Assembly (NCBI GenBank): GCA_963668185.1
Contig: OY764162.1
Coordinates: forward strand, 372,001-436,000
Length of the DNA stretch: 64,000 nt
DNA from: G963668185 sp963668185
GTDB lineage: Bacteria; Chloroflexota; Dehalococcoidia; Lucifugimonadales; G963668185
Direction: 5' to 3'
The notes below the pieces were generated by a model that had not been told where the DNA came from, ran no database searches, and saw only the letters and a list, made by a program, of their open reading frames with translations. Positions 39,651 to 46,977 of this stretch are shown in pieces (the first letter of the stretch is position 1; each line of letters starts with the position of its first letter). The position numbers were made by a program, and so were the translations under genes.

Positions 39651-40087
39651 TTCTACTGACCAGCGAGGCGCTGGAGCCGGAACGCGTAACGGAGGCGGTG
39701 CGCGGCCCGTCGAACGGCGGCGTGGCGACGTTCCTCGGCGTCACGCGCGACAACACGGGTGGGCGGCAGACGCGCTTCCTGGAGTACGAGGCGTACGAGC
39801 CGATGGCGGAGGCGAAGCTGGCGGAGATCGCGGCCGAGATCAGGGAGGAGTGGCCGGTGGAGGACGTCGCGATCGCGCACCGGCTGGGGCGGCTGGAGAT
39901 CGGCGACGTGAGCCTGATCGTGGCCGTCGGCTCGCCGCACCGGGAGGCGGCGTTCCGGGCATGCGCGCAGGTGGTGGACCGGATCAAGCAGACGGTGCCG
40001 ATCTGGAAGAAGGAGCACTTCGTGGACGGCGAGGTGTGGGTGGAGAGCCCGGAGTTCTTCGAGGCGCACGGCGCGGGGGACAGATAG
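39647..40087 (+). CDS. moaE: Molybdopterin synthase large subunit MoaE
   Basis: A 146-residue MoaE: GGVATFLGVTRDNTGGRQTRFLEYEAYEPMAEAKLAEIAAEIR, HRLGRLEIGDVSLIVAVGSPHREAAFRACAQVVDRIKQTVPIWKKEHFVDGEVWV. The catalytic Lys region VPIWKKE is intact. With MoaD it converts cyclic pyranopterin monophosphate to molybdopterin. A client, the sulfite-oxidase-like enzyme at 59341, is in the window. Confidence 0.94.
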   Translation: MILLTSEALEPERVTEAVRGPSNGGVATFLGVTRDNTGGRQTRFLEYEAYEPMAEAKLAEIAAEIREEWPVEDVAIAHRLGRLEIGDVSLIVAVGSPHREAAFRACAQVVDRIKQTVPIWKKEHFVDGEVWVESPEFFEAHGAGDR

Positions 40088-40273
40088 CCGGTTATTTGTG
40101 AAAATTTTACCAAACACTATCCGTTCGTTCACTCTCTTCTAGGAATACTGCGAAAAGCGTAAGGCTGGCTTCTCAGACTTGCCGAATCGGTAGGCTATTT
40201 CGGATATTAGTTCCGTAAATCACAAACTTGGTATTGCCCACTATGGAATCCACTGCTATATTCGAATTGGCGT
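40088..40273. other. Low-GC non-coding stretch before tRNA-Ser
   Basis: AT-richer sequence without a gene. It contains GTGAAAATTTTA at about 40098-40109, echoed in reverse complement (TAAAATTTTCAC) at 29706-29717 before the ferredoxin gene, and the tRNA promoter at its right edge. Confidence 0.5.
40234..40262 (+). promoter_or_regulatory. tRNA-Ser promoter
   Basis: TTGCCC (40234-40239), 17 bp spacer, TATATT (40257-40262), placing transcription start within a few bases of the tRNA 5' end region at 40269-40274. Confidence 0.55.
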
Positions 40274-40366
40274 GGAGGGATCGCATAGAGGTCTAGTGCG
40301 GCCGCCTGCTAAGCGGTTAGGGGGTTTGTAGCCCCCTCATGGGTTCGAATCCCATTCCCTCCGCCA
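40274..40366 (+). tRNA. tRNA-Ser(GCU)
   Basis: Acceptor stem GGAGGGA (40274-40280) pairs with TCCCTCC before discriminator G40363, with CCA encoded (40364-40366). Anticodon GCT at 40308-40310 in loop CTGCTAA. A long variable arm (GGGGGTTTGTAGCCCCC) identifies a serine type II tRNA, and the T-loop GGGTTCGAATCCC is standard. Decodes AGC/AGU. Confidence 0.96.
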
Positions 40367-40466
40367 CACTGTAGGTTCGATGGAGCAGGGATCACCCTCA
40401 CCCAACCCTCTCTCATCTAGGGAGAGGGAATACAGGAGCGGCGGCGCGGTCGCCGATTGAACACGG

Positions 40467-41762
40467 ATGGACAGCTTCTATCTCTGGACCATAGGGTGCC
40501 AGATGAACAAGGCGGACTCCGAGCGCCTGGAGAGCGCCCTCGGGCAGTTGGGCCTGCGGAGCGCGCCTGAGCCGAAGTCGGCCGATGTGATCGTGCTGAA
40601 CAGTTGCGTGGTGCGCCAGAGCGCCGAGGACAAGGTCGTGGGCATGCTCACGAGCCTCAAGCCGCTCAAGACGCGCCGCCCGGACCGCGTCGTGGCGCTG
40701 ATGGGGTGCATGGTAGGGCCGCGCACCGATGCGCTGGAGCGGCGGTTCCCGTACGTGGACGTGTTCATGCGTCCGCAGGAGTATGCGCCGCTGGTCAACC
40801 TGCTAGGCGACCGCATGGGCGTGGACCCGGAGGGATGCCTGGGCCAGCTTTCGGCGAGGCCGGCGGTGGCGGCGTACGTGCCGATCATCCACGGCTGCGA
40901 CAAGTTCTGCTCGTTCTGCATCATCCCGTACCGCCGCGGACGCGAGAAGAGCCGCACGATTCCGGACGTGGTGCGCGAGTGCGAACTGCTTGCGGCGCGC
41001 GGCGTGAAAGAGGTAACGCTGCTGGGCCAGAACGTCGACTCGTACGGGCAGGATCTGGCTGACGGCGTGGACCTGGCCGACCTGCTGGCCGCGGTGAACG
41101 ACGTGGACGGGCTGCGGCGCGTGCGGTTCCTGACGTCGCACCCGAACGACATGAGCCAGCGGATCATCGACGCGGTGGCCGACCTGGACAAGGTGTGCGA
41201 GCACGTGAACCTGCCGTTCCAGGCGGGCGGCGACCGCGTGCTCGAAACCATGCGGCGAGGGTACGACAACGCGCAGTACCGCCGGCTGATCGACCGGGTC
41301 CGGGAGCGGATCGCGGGGGTGTCGCTGGCGACGGACCTGATCGTGGGGTTCTGCGGCGAGACCGAGGATGACTTCCGGCAGACCGTGGACATGGTCAGGG
41401 ACATCCGGTTCGACAAGGTCCACTCCGCGGCGTACTCGGTGCGGGAGGGCACGATCGCGGCCCGCAAGATGGAGGACGACGTGGACCCGGACGAGAAGAA
41501 GCGCCGGCTGCAGACGATCGATGCCTTGCAGGAAGAGATACTGACGGAGATCAACGCGAAGCTGGCCGGGAGCACGCTGGAGGTGTTGGTGGAGGGCAGG
41601 CGGAGAGGCAGGCTGTACGGCAGAAACCGTAACGACAAGCTCGTGTACTTCGAGGGAGACGACGAGCTTGTCGGCGAGATGGTTGACATCGAGATCGAGG
41701 CTACTAGCCCGTGGGCGCTGCGGGGCCGTATGGCCGCCGTCGCGGAAGCAGTAAGGAGTTGA
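40467..41762 (+). CDS. miaB: tRNA-2-methylthio-N6-dimethylallyladenosine synthase
   Basis: A 431-residue radical-SAM methylthiotransferase. The UPF0004 domain carries Cys in WTIGCQMNKADSERL, VLNSCVVRQSAEDK and ALMGCMVG (second Fe-S cluster). Radical-SAM motif HGCDKFCSFCIIPYRRGREKSR, then VTLLGQNVDSYG and a C-terminal TRAM domain (LEVLVEGRRRGRLYGRNRNDKLVYF). It adds methylthio to A37 of tRNAs reading UNN. MiaB versus RimO is decided by QMNKAD and SFCIIPYRRG. Confidence 0.93.
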   Translation: MDSFYLWTIGCQMNKADSERLESALGQLGLRSAPEPKSADVIVLNSCVVRQSAEDKVVGMLTSLKPLKTRRPDRVVALMGCMVGPRTDALERRFPYVDVFMRPQEYAPLVNLLGDRMGVDPEGCLGQLSARPAVAAYVPIIHGCDKFCSFCIIPYRRGREKSRTIPDVVRECELLAARGVKEVTLLGQNVDSYGQDLADGVDLADLLAAVNDVDGLRRVRFLTSHPNDMSQRIIDAVADLDKVCEHVNLPFQAGGDRVLETMRRGYDNAQYRRLIDRVRERIAGVSLATDLIVGFCGETEDDFRQTVDMVRDIRFDKVHSAAYSVREGTIAARKMEDDVDPDEKKRRLQTIDALQEEILTEINAKLAGSTLEVLVEGRRRGRLYGRNRNDKLVYFEGDDELVGEMVDIEIEATSPWALRGRMAAVAEAVRS

Positions 41763-41767
41763 CCGGC

Positions 41768-42979
41768 ATGGTTGCGAAGCTGCGAAGGAGTCGAGAGCCA
41801 GTAATCCCCCTCACGGAGTTGGAGCAGTCCGCTTTCTGTACCACCGATGAACTGGTATCGAAGCCGCTGGAGGAGGAGTTTAAGGCGGGCGTCCAGTGGC
41901 AACGGATACCGATCCGGTACATCAAGATGAAGCCGGAGGAACTGGACGAGCGGATCGCCGAGGCCAAGGCAGCGCTCGGCCAGAGGCTCGTCACGCTGGG
42001 GCACCACTACCAGAGAGACGAGATCATCAAGTACGCAGACCTGCGCGGAGACTCGTTCAAGCTGTCGCAGTTCGCCGCGTCGCAGGAAGACGCCGAGTAC
42101 ATCGTGTTCTGCGGCGTGCACTTCATGGCGGAGACGGCGGACGTGTTGAGCGCGCCGGACCAGACGGTGATCCTGCCGAACCTCACCGCCGGCTGCTCGA
42201 TGGCCGACATGGCGGTGATCGACGACGTGCTGGACTGCTGGGACGACTTGGAGGACGTGCTGGGTGAGGGTGGCGTGGTGCCGATCACGTACATGAACTC
42301 GACAGCGTCGATCAAGGCGCTGTGCGGGCGGAGCGGCGGCATCGTGTGCACTTCGAGCAACGCGGCGGCGGTGTTCGAGTGGGCGTTCGAGCGCGGGGAG
42401 CGCGTGTTGTTCCTGCCGGACCAGCATCTGGGCCGAAATACGGGGCTCAAGATGGGGATCGGCCTCGACGACATGATCGTGTGGAATCCGTTCAGGCCGC
42501 TCGGCGGCCACACCGAGGAAGCTCTCGAAAAGGCGAAGGTCATCCTGTGGCAGGGCCACTGCTCCGTACACACCCGGTTCAGCGTGGCGCAGATCGAGGA
42601 GGCGCGGCGGAACGACCCGGACGTCAGCGTGCTGGTGCACCCGGAGTGCACGATGCAGGTGGTGCAGGCCGCGGACTACAACGGCTCCACCGAGTACATC
42701 ATCAAGATGATCGAGGACGCGCCGTCCGGCTCGGTCTGGGCGGTCGGCACCGAGATCAGCCTAGTGAACAGGATCGCGTCGGAGCACCCGGACAAGAAGG
42801 TGTACTGCCTGGACTCGGTGGTCTGCCCGTGCTCGACGATGTACCGGATACACCCGGCCTACCTCGCGTGGGTGTTCGAGCGCCTTGTCGAGGGCGAGCC
42901 GGTTAACCGGATCACCGTGGAGGACGACGTTCGGCAGGAGGCGAGGGTGGCGCTCGACCGCATGCTGCGGGTGGTCTAG
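41768..42979 (+). CDS. nadA: Quinolinate synthase NadA
   Basis: A 403-residue NadA from ATG 41768 (AGGAG upstream). Segments: LGHHYQRDEIIKYADLRGDSFKLSQFAASQEDAEYIVFCGVHFMAETADVL (first cluster Cys), LTAGCSMADM, YMNSTASIKALCG, FLPDQHLGRN, VLVHPECTMQV and VVCPCSTMYRIHPAYLAW. It condenses iminoaspartate with dihydroxyacetone phosphate using a [4Fe-4S] cluster. It follows miaB by 5 bp, with nadC after a repeat; nadB is absent here. Confidence 0.95.
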   Translation: MVAKLRRSREPVIPLTELEQSAFCTTDELVSKPLEEEFKAGVQWQRIPIRYIKMKPEELDERIAEAKAALGQRLVTLGHHYQRDEIIKYADLRGDSFKLSQFAASQEDAEYIVFCGVHFMAETADVLSAPDQTVILPNLTAGCSMADMAVIDDVLDCWDDLEDVLGEGGVVPITYMNSTASIKALCGRSGGIVCTSSNAAAVFEWAFERGERVLFLPDQHLGRNTGLKMGIGLDDMIVWNPFRPLGGHTEEALEKAKVILWQGHCSVHTRFSVAQIEEARRNDPDVSVLVHPECTMQVVQAADYNGSTEYIIKMIEDAPSGSVWAVGTEISLVNRIASEHPDKKVYCLDSVVCPCSTMYRIHPAYLAWVFERLVEGEPVNRITVEDDVRQEARVALDRMLRVV

Positions 42980-43001
42980 GGCAGCGTGCCTCGTCTGATC
43001 T

Positions 43002-43024
43002 CTTCCCCAGTCTGCTGGGGAAGG
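43002..43024. repeat. Palindromic repeat family C between nadA and nadC
   Basis: A CTTCCCCAG-TCTG-CTGGGGAAGG hairpin element, 20 bp before the nadC start. Same family as copies at 51677-51698, 53.1-54.0 kb (inside a gene), 57927-58037 and 61058-61155. Confidence 0.75.
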
Positions 43025-43043
43025 CCAGGATGGGGTTGAAGCG

Positions 43044-43892
43044 ATGGCGTCCAAACACGTCGAAGACCTCATCGATCTGGCCCTCGCCGAGGACCTGAGC
43101 GCCGGGGACCCGACGACCGAGTCGCTGATCGTCGCAGACAGCACGGGCGCGGCGGAGATCGTGTCGCGGCAGGCCGGAGTGCTGGCAGGCATCGACACGG
43201 CGCTGGCGGTGTTCACCCGCATCGACCCGAGTCTCGCAGCGCGCGCTCACAGGGCAGACGGCGCGACGCTGGAGCCGGGCGACTCGCTGGCCGGGATCGA
43301 GGGAGCCGTTGCCTCGATTCTGAAGGCGGAACGGACGGCGCTCAACTTCCTGTACCGGCTGTGCGGCGTGGCGACGCTGGCGGCGGAGTACGCCCGGGCC
43401 GTGGAGGGCACGGGCGCGCGCATCATCGACACGCGCAAGACCACGCCGGGGATGCGCGCGCTGGAGAAGGCCGCCGTGAGGGCGGGCGGCGCGTTCAACC
43501 ACCGCCAGAACCTGGGCGACGGCGTGCTCATCAAGGACAATCACGTCGCCGCCCTTGCCGCGCAAGGAGTCGGCCTTCGGCAGGTGGTGGAGCTAGCGAG
43601 GGCGCGGGCGGCTCACACGCTGCGGGTGGAGGTGGAGGTGGAGAGCGTAGATCAGGTAAGGGAAGCGCTCGCGGGAGGCGCGGAGATTCTGCTGCTGGAC
43701 AACATGGACGTCGCAACGATGACGGAGGCAGTGCAACTGGCGAAGGGCCGGGCGATCACCGAGGCGTCGGGCGGCATTACGCTGGCGACGGTGCGGGATG
43801 TGGCGGAAACCGGCGTGGACCTGATCTCGGTCGGCGAGCTAACGCACTCCGCGCCAGGGTTCAACGTGAGCCTGGAGTTCGAGAGCGGGTAG
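43044..43892 (+). CDS. nadC: Nicotinate-nucleotide pyrophosphorylase (carboxylating)
   Basis: A 282-residue NadC: LALAEDLSAGDPTTESLI, ERTALNFLYRLCGVATLAAEYARAVEGTGARIIDTRKTTPGMRALEKAAVRAGGAFNHRQNLGDGVLIKDNHVAA, VEVEVESVDQVREALAGGAEILLLDNM, and ASGGITLATVRDVAETGVDLISVGELTHSAP. It converts quinolinate and PRPP to nicotinate mononucleotide, the step after NadA. The active-site Lys/Arg segments are intact. Confidence 0.95.
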   Translation: MASKHVEDLIDLALAEDLSAGDPTTESLIVADSTGAAEIVSRQAGVLAGIDTALAVFTRIDPSLAARAHRADGATLEPGDSLAGIEGAVASILKAERTALNFLYRLCGVATLAAEYARAVEGTGARIIDTRKTTPGMRALEKAAVRAGGAFNHRQNLGDGVLIKDNHVAALAAQGVGLRQVVELARARAAHTLRVEVEVESVDQVREALAGGAEILLLDNMDVATMTEAVQLAKGRAITEASGGITLATVRDVAETGVDLISVGELTHSAPGFNVSLEFESG

Positions 43893-43919
43893 GCGGTTCT
43901 TAGGTAGTACAGTGCCCGC

Positions 43920-45320
43920 ATGGTAACACCTCTAGCCCGCTTCGCCGCTTCTGTAGCTCTTGCGGTGTCGATAGCGCTCGTAGCCGCGTGCGGGCAGGGG
44001 AGCGATGCGCCGGCCACGGTTGCGACCACCGCGCCGGAAACGACGCAGACTCCGGTGCCGGTCGATACGCCGGCGGCGCTGGACACAGGCCCCAGCCCGG
44101 ACCATGATGCGTTTACGTCGGACGCTGGGCCGGAGGCCACCACCGAGTCTCCAGATCAGCTTGCCGGCAGGATCGCGTACGTAACGCCCGATCTGAAGAT
44201 CCGGACCGTGAACCCGGACGGGACCGATGACCGGCTGCTCACGGAAGGCCCGGGGCAGTATTCCTGGCCAACGTGGGCGCCCGACGGCGTGACCATCGCG
44301 TTCCCGGCGGTGATTGGCGAGGGCGTGACCGCGGACGTGAGCCTGCTTTCGGCGACGGACGGTGTCGAAGGTACCGGCGTGCTGTACCGGGGAGATCCTG
44401 AGTACGCGGGCATCCTGGTTGCGCCGAACCTGCCGCACTACCCGGTATGGTCGCCGGACGGGGAGAAGTTTGCGCTTATCACGGGCGGCGAGGCGGGCTT
44501 GGAGGTGTACGTCGACGATCTTCGCGACGAGGCCGGGCCGGCGCACGTGGCGAGCCAGGCGCCGGTATATTTTTCGTGGTCGCACACGTCGCGGTACCTG
44601 CTCGTGCATCGCGGCGGCAACCACTTGCTGGTGGACACCGAGCCGGAAATCGTCACCACTGATCTTCCGTCGTACGCCGCAGGCTACCGTGCGCCGGCGT
44701 GGTGGCCGTCGGATGAGGTGATGACGGTAATCGAACGAGATGACCAGACGGGAGTGTACGGGGTGCATCTGCGGGACCTGAACGGCGACACGAGGTTAAT
44801 CGTCGGCGCTTCTCCCAGGACTGCTTTCCTGTGGTCTCCAAGCGGCGAATGGCTGGCCGTGGGACGCGGCATCGACCCGCGAGTGCCGGCCTACGACGAG
44901 GTGGTGCTCATGTCGCCTGAAGGAGAGCGGCATCCGACCACTATTGCGGAGTTTGTGATCGCGTTCGCGTGGTCGCCGGACAGCTCGAAGCTGGCGTACG
45001 TAACGGTCACGGGCACGCAGCTTGTGTGGGGCTGGAACGTGCTGGACATTGAGACCGGCAGTACGAGACGCCTGGCGGAGTTCGTGGCTTCTGAGGACAT
45101 GCGCGTGTGGCTCCAGTTCTTCGACCAGTTCGTGTACTCCCACGGCATCTGGTCGCCGGACAGCCGCGCGATCGTGTTCGCTGGCAGCGTCGCGGGAAGT
45201 GGCGTCGGCGCGTCAACAGCAGCACAGCAGCAGGACCAGGTAATCGTGCTTACTGTCGGCGAACTGCCGACGTTGCAAGTGGTCGCAGAGGGCAGGCTCG
45301 CGTTCTGGTCGCCCCGGTAG
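43920..45320 (+). CDS. TolB-like beta-propeller lipoprotein
   Basis: A 466-residue lipoprotein with signal peptide and lipobox VAAC (Cys24), a Thr/Pro-rich linker to ~residue 80, and WD40/TolB-type propeller blades: RTVNPDGTDDRLLT...YSWPTWAPDG, HYPVWSPDGEKFALITG, YFSWSHTSRYLLVH, FLWSPSGEWLAVGRG, FAWSPDSSKLAYVTV and HGIWSPDSRAIVFAG. Probably surface-bound and protein- or ligand-binding. No enzymatic residues are seen. Confidence 0.82.
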   Translation: MVTPLARFAASVALAVSIALVAACGQGSDAPATVATTAPETTQTPVPVDTPAALDTGPSPDHDAFTSDAGPEATTESPDQLAGRIAYVTPDLKIRTVNPDGTDDRLLTEGPGQYSWPTWAPDGVTIAFPAVIGEGVTADVSLLSATDGVEGTGVLYRGDPEYAGILVAPNLPHYPVWSPDGEKFALITGGEAGLEVYVDDLRDEAGPAHVASQAPVYFSWSHTSRYLLVHRGGNHLLVDTEPEIVTTDLPSYAAGYRAPAWWPSDEVMTVIERDDQTGVYGVHLRDLNGDTRLIVGASPRTAFLWSPSGEWLAVGRGIDPRVPAYDEVVLMSPEGERHPTTIAEFVIAFAWSPDSSKLAYVTVTGTQLVWGWNVLDIETGSTRRLAEFVASEDMRVWLQFFDQFVYSHGIWSPDSRAIVFAGSVAGSGVGASTAAQQQDQVIVLTVGELPTLQVVAEGRLAFWSPR

Positions 45321-45349
45321 GGCTACTCGGGCTACAAAGAACCGCAAGC

Positions 45350-45355
45350 TATAAT
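45350..45355 (+). promoter_or_regulatory. Likely -10 for the 131-residue gene
   Basis: TATAAT at 45350-45355, about 93 bp before TTG 45448. No clear -35. Preceded by AAGC rather than TGC. Confidence 0.35.
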
Positions 45356-45447
45356 AGAGCGAAGTGAGGGCCTAGCGTCGGCAAGACGCCGCGTCTGCCT
45401 AGCCGCCGTCACTGCTAGGCCGTAACCGAGGCGTAGGAGGCGGTCGT

Positions 45448-45843
45448 TTGCCATCGGTGCCGTTTTTCATGGACGACATCTACTGGGGACTCGTGGGCGT
45501 CCGGGGCGTGCTGCGCAACGACGCCGAACACCTTGTGCTGGAGTTCGAGACGAAAGACAACATCGTGGGGCTGCTGAGTTCCGAGATCAGCGAGACCCGT
45601 GTACGCATCGGCGCGATAGAGGAGATAGGCCTCCGGCAGCGTATCCTGGGGCTGGGAGGCGCAGTCCTGCGGATCAGGACGATGGACATGGCGTCGTTGA
45701 AGGACATACCCGGCCACACCGAGGACGGCATACGGCTGACGATAGGCAGAAAGTACCGCAGAGCGGCGCGCCTGCTGGTCTCAGAAGTGAAGCTCAGGAT
45801 CGCCGAAATCCGGCTCGCCGAACTGGAAGAACAGGAAGCCTGA
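45448..45843 (+). CDS. Conserved-looking 131-residue protein of unknown function
   Basis: TTG 45448 follows AGGAGG at good spacing. The N-terminal ~70 residues are strand-rich (WGLVGVRGVLRNDAEHLVLEFETKD, then VRIGAIEEIGLRQRILGLGGAVLRIRTMDM), the rest a helix (KYRRAARLLVSEVKLRIAEIRLAELEEQEA). No signal peptide, membrane segment or catalytic motif. Preceded by its own promoter. It resembles a PH-like fold plus helix, but this is a guess. Confidence 0.65.
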   Translation: MPSVPFFMDDIYWGLVGVRGVLRNDAEHLVLEFETKDNIVGLLSSEISETRVRIGAIEEIGLRQRILGLGGAVLRIRTMDMASLKDIPGHTEDGIRLTIGRKYRRAARLLVSEVKLRIAEIRLAELEEQEA

Positions 45844-45928
45844 GCAGTTTAGCCGACTCACCCGACCACGTCATTGCCAGTTACCACCCTTTCAAGGTGG
45901 TGACAGACTCACCCGGGCGCGCCGCCCG

Positions 45929-46393
45929 CTAGCCCCGGCGGGGGCGCTCCGCGTCTGCGGTGTCGAGCATGATAGTGACCGGGCCGTCGTTGTGGATCGT
46001 CACGCTCATGTACGCTTGGAAGCGTCCGGTCTGGACCCTCAGGCCGGTCTCGCGGAACAGTTCGACGGCGCGCTCGAACAGGGGCGCCGCAACATCCGGG
46101 TCGGCGGCTCCGACGAAGCTGGGACGCCGGCCTTTACGCGTGTCGCCATAGAGCGTGAACTGGCTCACCAGCAGAAGCTCGGCGCCAACGTCCAGGGCTG
46201 AGAGGTTGAACCGGCCGTCTGCGTCGCTGAAGATGCGGAGGTTCGTGGTCTTGGAGGCAAGGTACGCCGCCTCCTTCTCGGTGTCCTCGCGGGAGATGCC
46301 TAGGAGTACTACCAGGCCGGGGCCTATGCTGCCGATGGTCTCGCCATCGACTTCAACTGAGGCGGAGGTCACCCGCTGGAGGAGCGCTCTCAA
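45929..46393 (-). CDS. dtd: D-aminoacyl-tRNA deacylase
   Basis: A 154-residue DTD: MRALLQRVTSASVEVDGETIGSIGPGLVVLLGI, LASKTTNLRIFSDADGRFN, LLLVSQFTLYGDTRKGRRPSF (substrate SQFTL motif) and HNDGPVTIMLDT near the end (NxPVT motif). The usual GxFGAxM is here GRFQAYM, a small deviation. It removes D-amino acids mischarged on tRNA. TTG 46393 starts the frame; no Shine-Dalgarno is visible, so the start is uncertain. Confidence 0.9.
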   Translation of the reverse strand: MRALLQRVTSASVEVDGETIGSIGPGLVVLLGISREDTEKEAAYLASKTTNLRIFSDADGRFNLSALDVGAELLLVSQFTLYGDTRKGRRPSFVGAADPDVAAPLFERAVELFRETGLRVQTGRFQAYMSVTIHNDGPVTIMLDTADAERPRRG

Positions 46394-46420
46394 ATCGATG
46401 CCACAGACTGGAACAGGGAA

Positions 46421-46570
46421 GTTCCGGCGGCCTGTCCTTCGACAAGCTCAGGACGAACGGTGGGAGCCATCAGCGCTGAACTGCCGATTCGCTCAGTTCC
46501 GGCGGTCTGTCCTTCGACAAGCTCAGGACGAACGGTGGGGACCATCAGCGCAGAACCGTCGATTCGCCGG
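46421..46570. repeat. 75-bp tandem duplication carrying repeat family B
   Basis: Two copies, 46421-46495 and 46496-46570, differ at only a handful of bases. Each contains the family B core GACAAGCTCAGGACGAACGG. The array fills the gap between dtd and fmdB, ending at the fmdB stop codon. Confidence 0.8.
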
Positions 46571-46891
46571 TTAAGAGTCGGAGGAGGCTGTTGCCTTCTT
46601 GGACTCGGTTTTCGAGTCGCTCTTCGCCTTGGACTCTGACTTGGAGGACGAGCTGTCGCTGCCTGAGGAAGACTTGCCGTTGCCGGAAGACGACGAGCCC
46701 ATGTTGCCGCCCTTCTTGCCGTAGTCGTTCACGTAGAAGCCGCTGCCCTTGAAGACCACGGCTGGAACGTGGAACACGCGCTTGGAGGTGCTGCCGCACT
46801 GCGGGCACTCGGCAACCGGCTCCGAATCGAATCCCTGCCGAAGCTCGAAGGTGTGGGACTCGGCCTCGCAACGGTACTCGTATCTGGGCAA
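46571..46891 (-). CDS. FmdB-family zinc-ribbon protein
   Basis: A 106-residue protein from TTG 46891, which has GGAGGT 4-5 bases upstream. N-terminal ribbon LPRYEYRCEAESHTFELRQGFDSEPVAECPQCGSTSKRVFHVPAVVFKGSGFYVNDYGKK, then a Ser/Lys-rich tail. The family has two CxxC pairs; here the first is reduced to a single Cys (CEAESH), with His as a possible substitute. Function in the family is unknown; regulatory roles were suggested for FmdB. Confidence 0.82.
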   Translation of the reverse strand: MPRYEYRCEAESHTFELRQGFDSEPVAECPQCGSTSKRVFHVPAVVFKGSGFYVNDYGKKGGNMGSSSSGNGKSSSGSDSSSSKSESKAKSDSKTESKKATASSDS

Positions 46892-46977
46892 CAGGACCTC
46901 CGTATTGGCAGCCGGGGCAACTTGAACCGCATTCAATCTAGCAGTCCGGCTTTGAGACTGTCAAGGTAAGCGGACTG

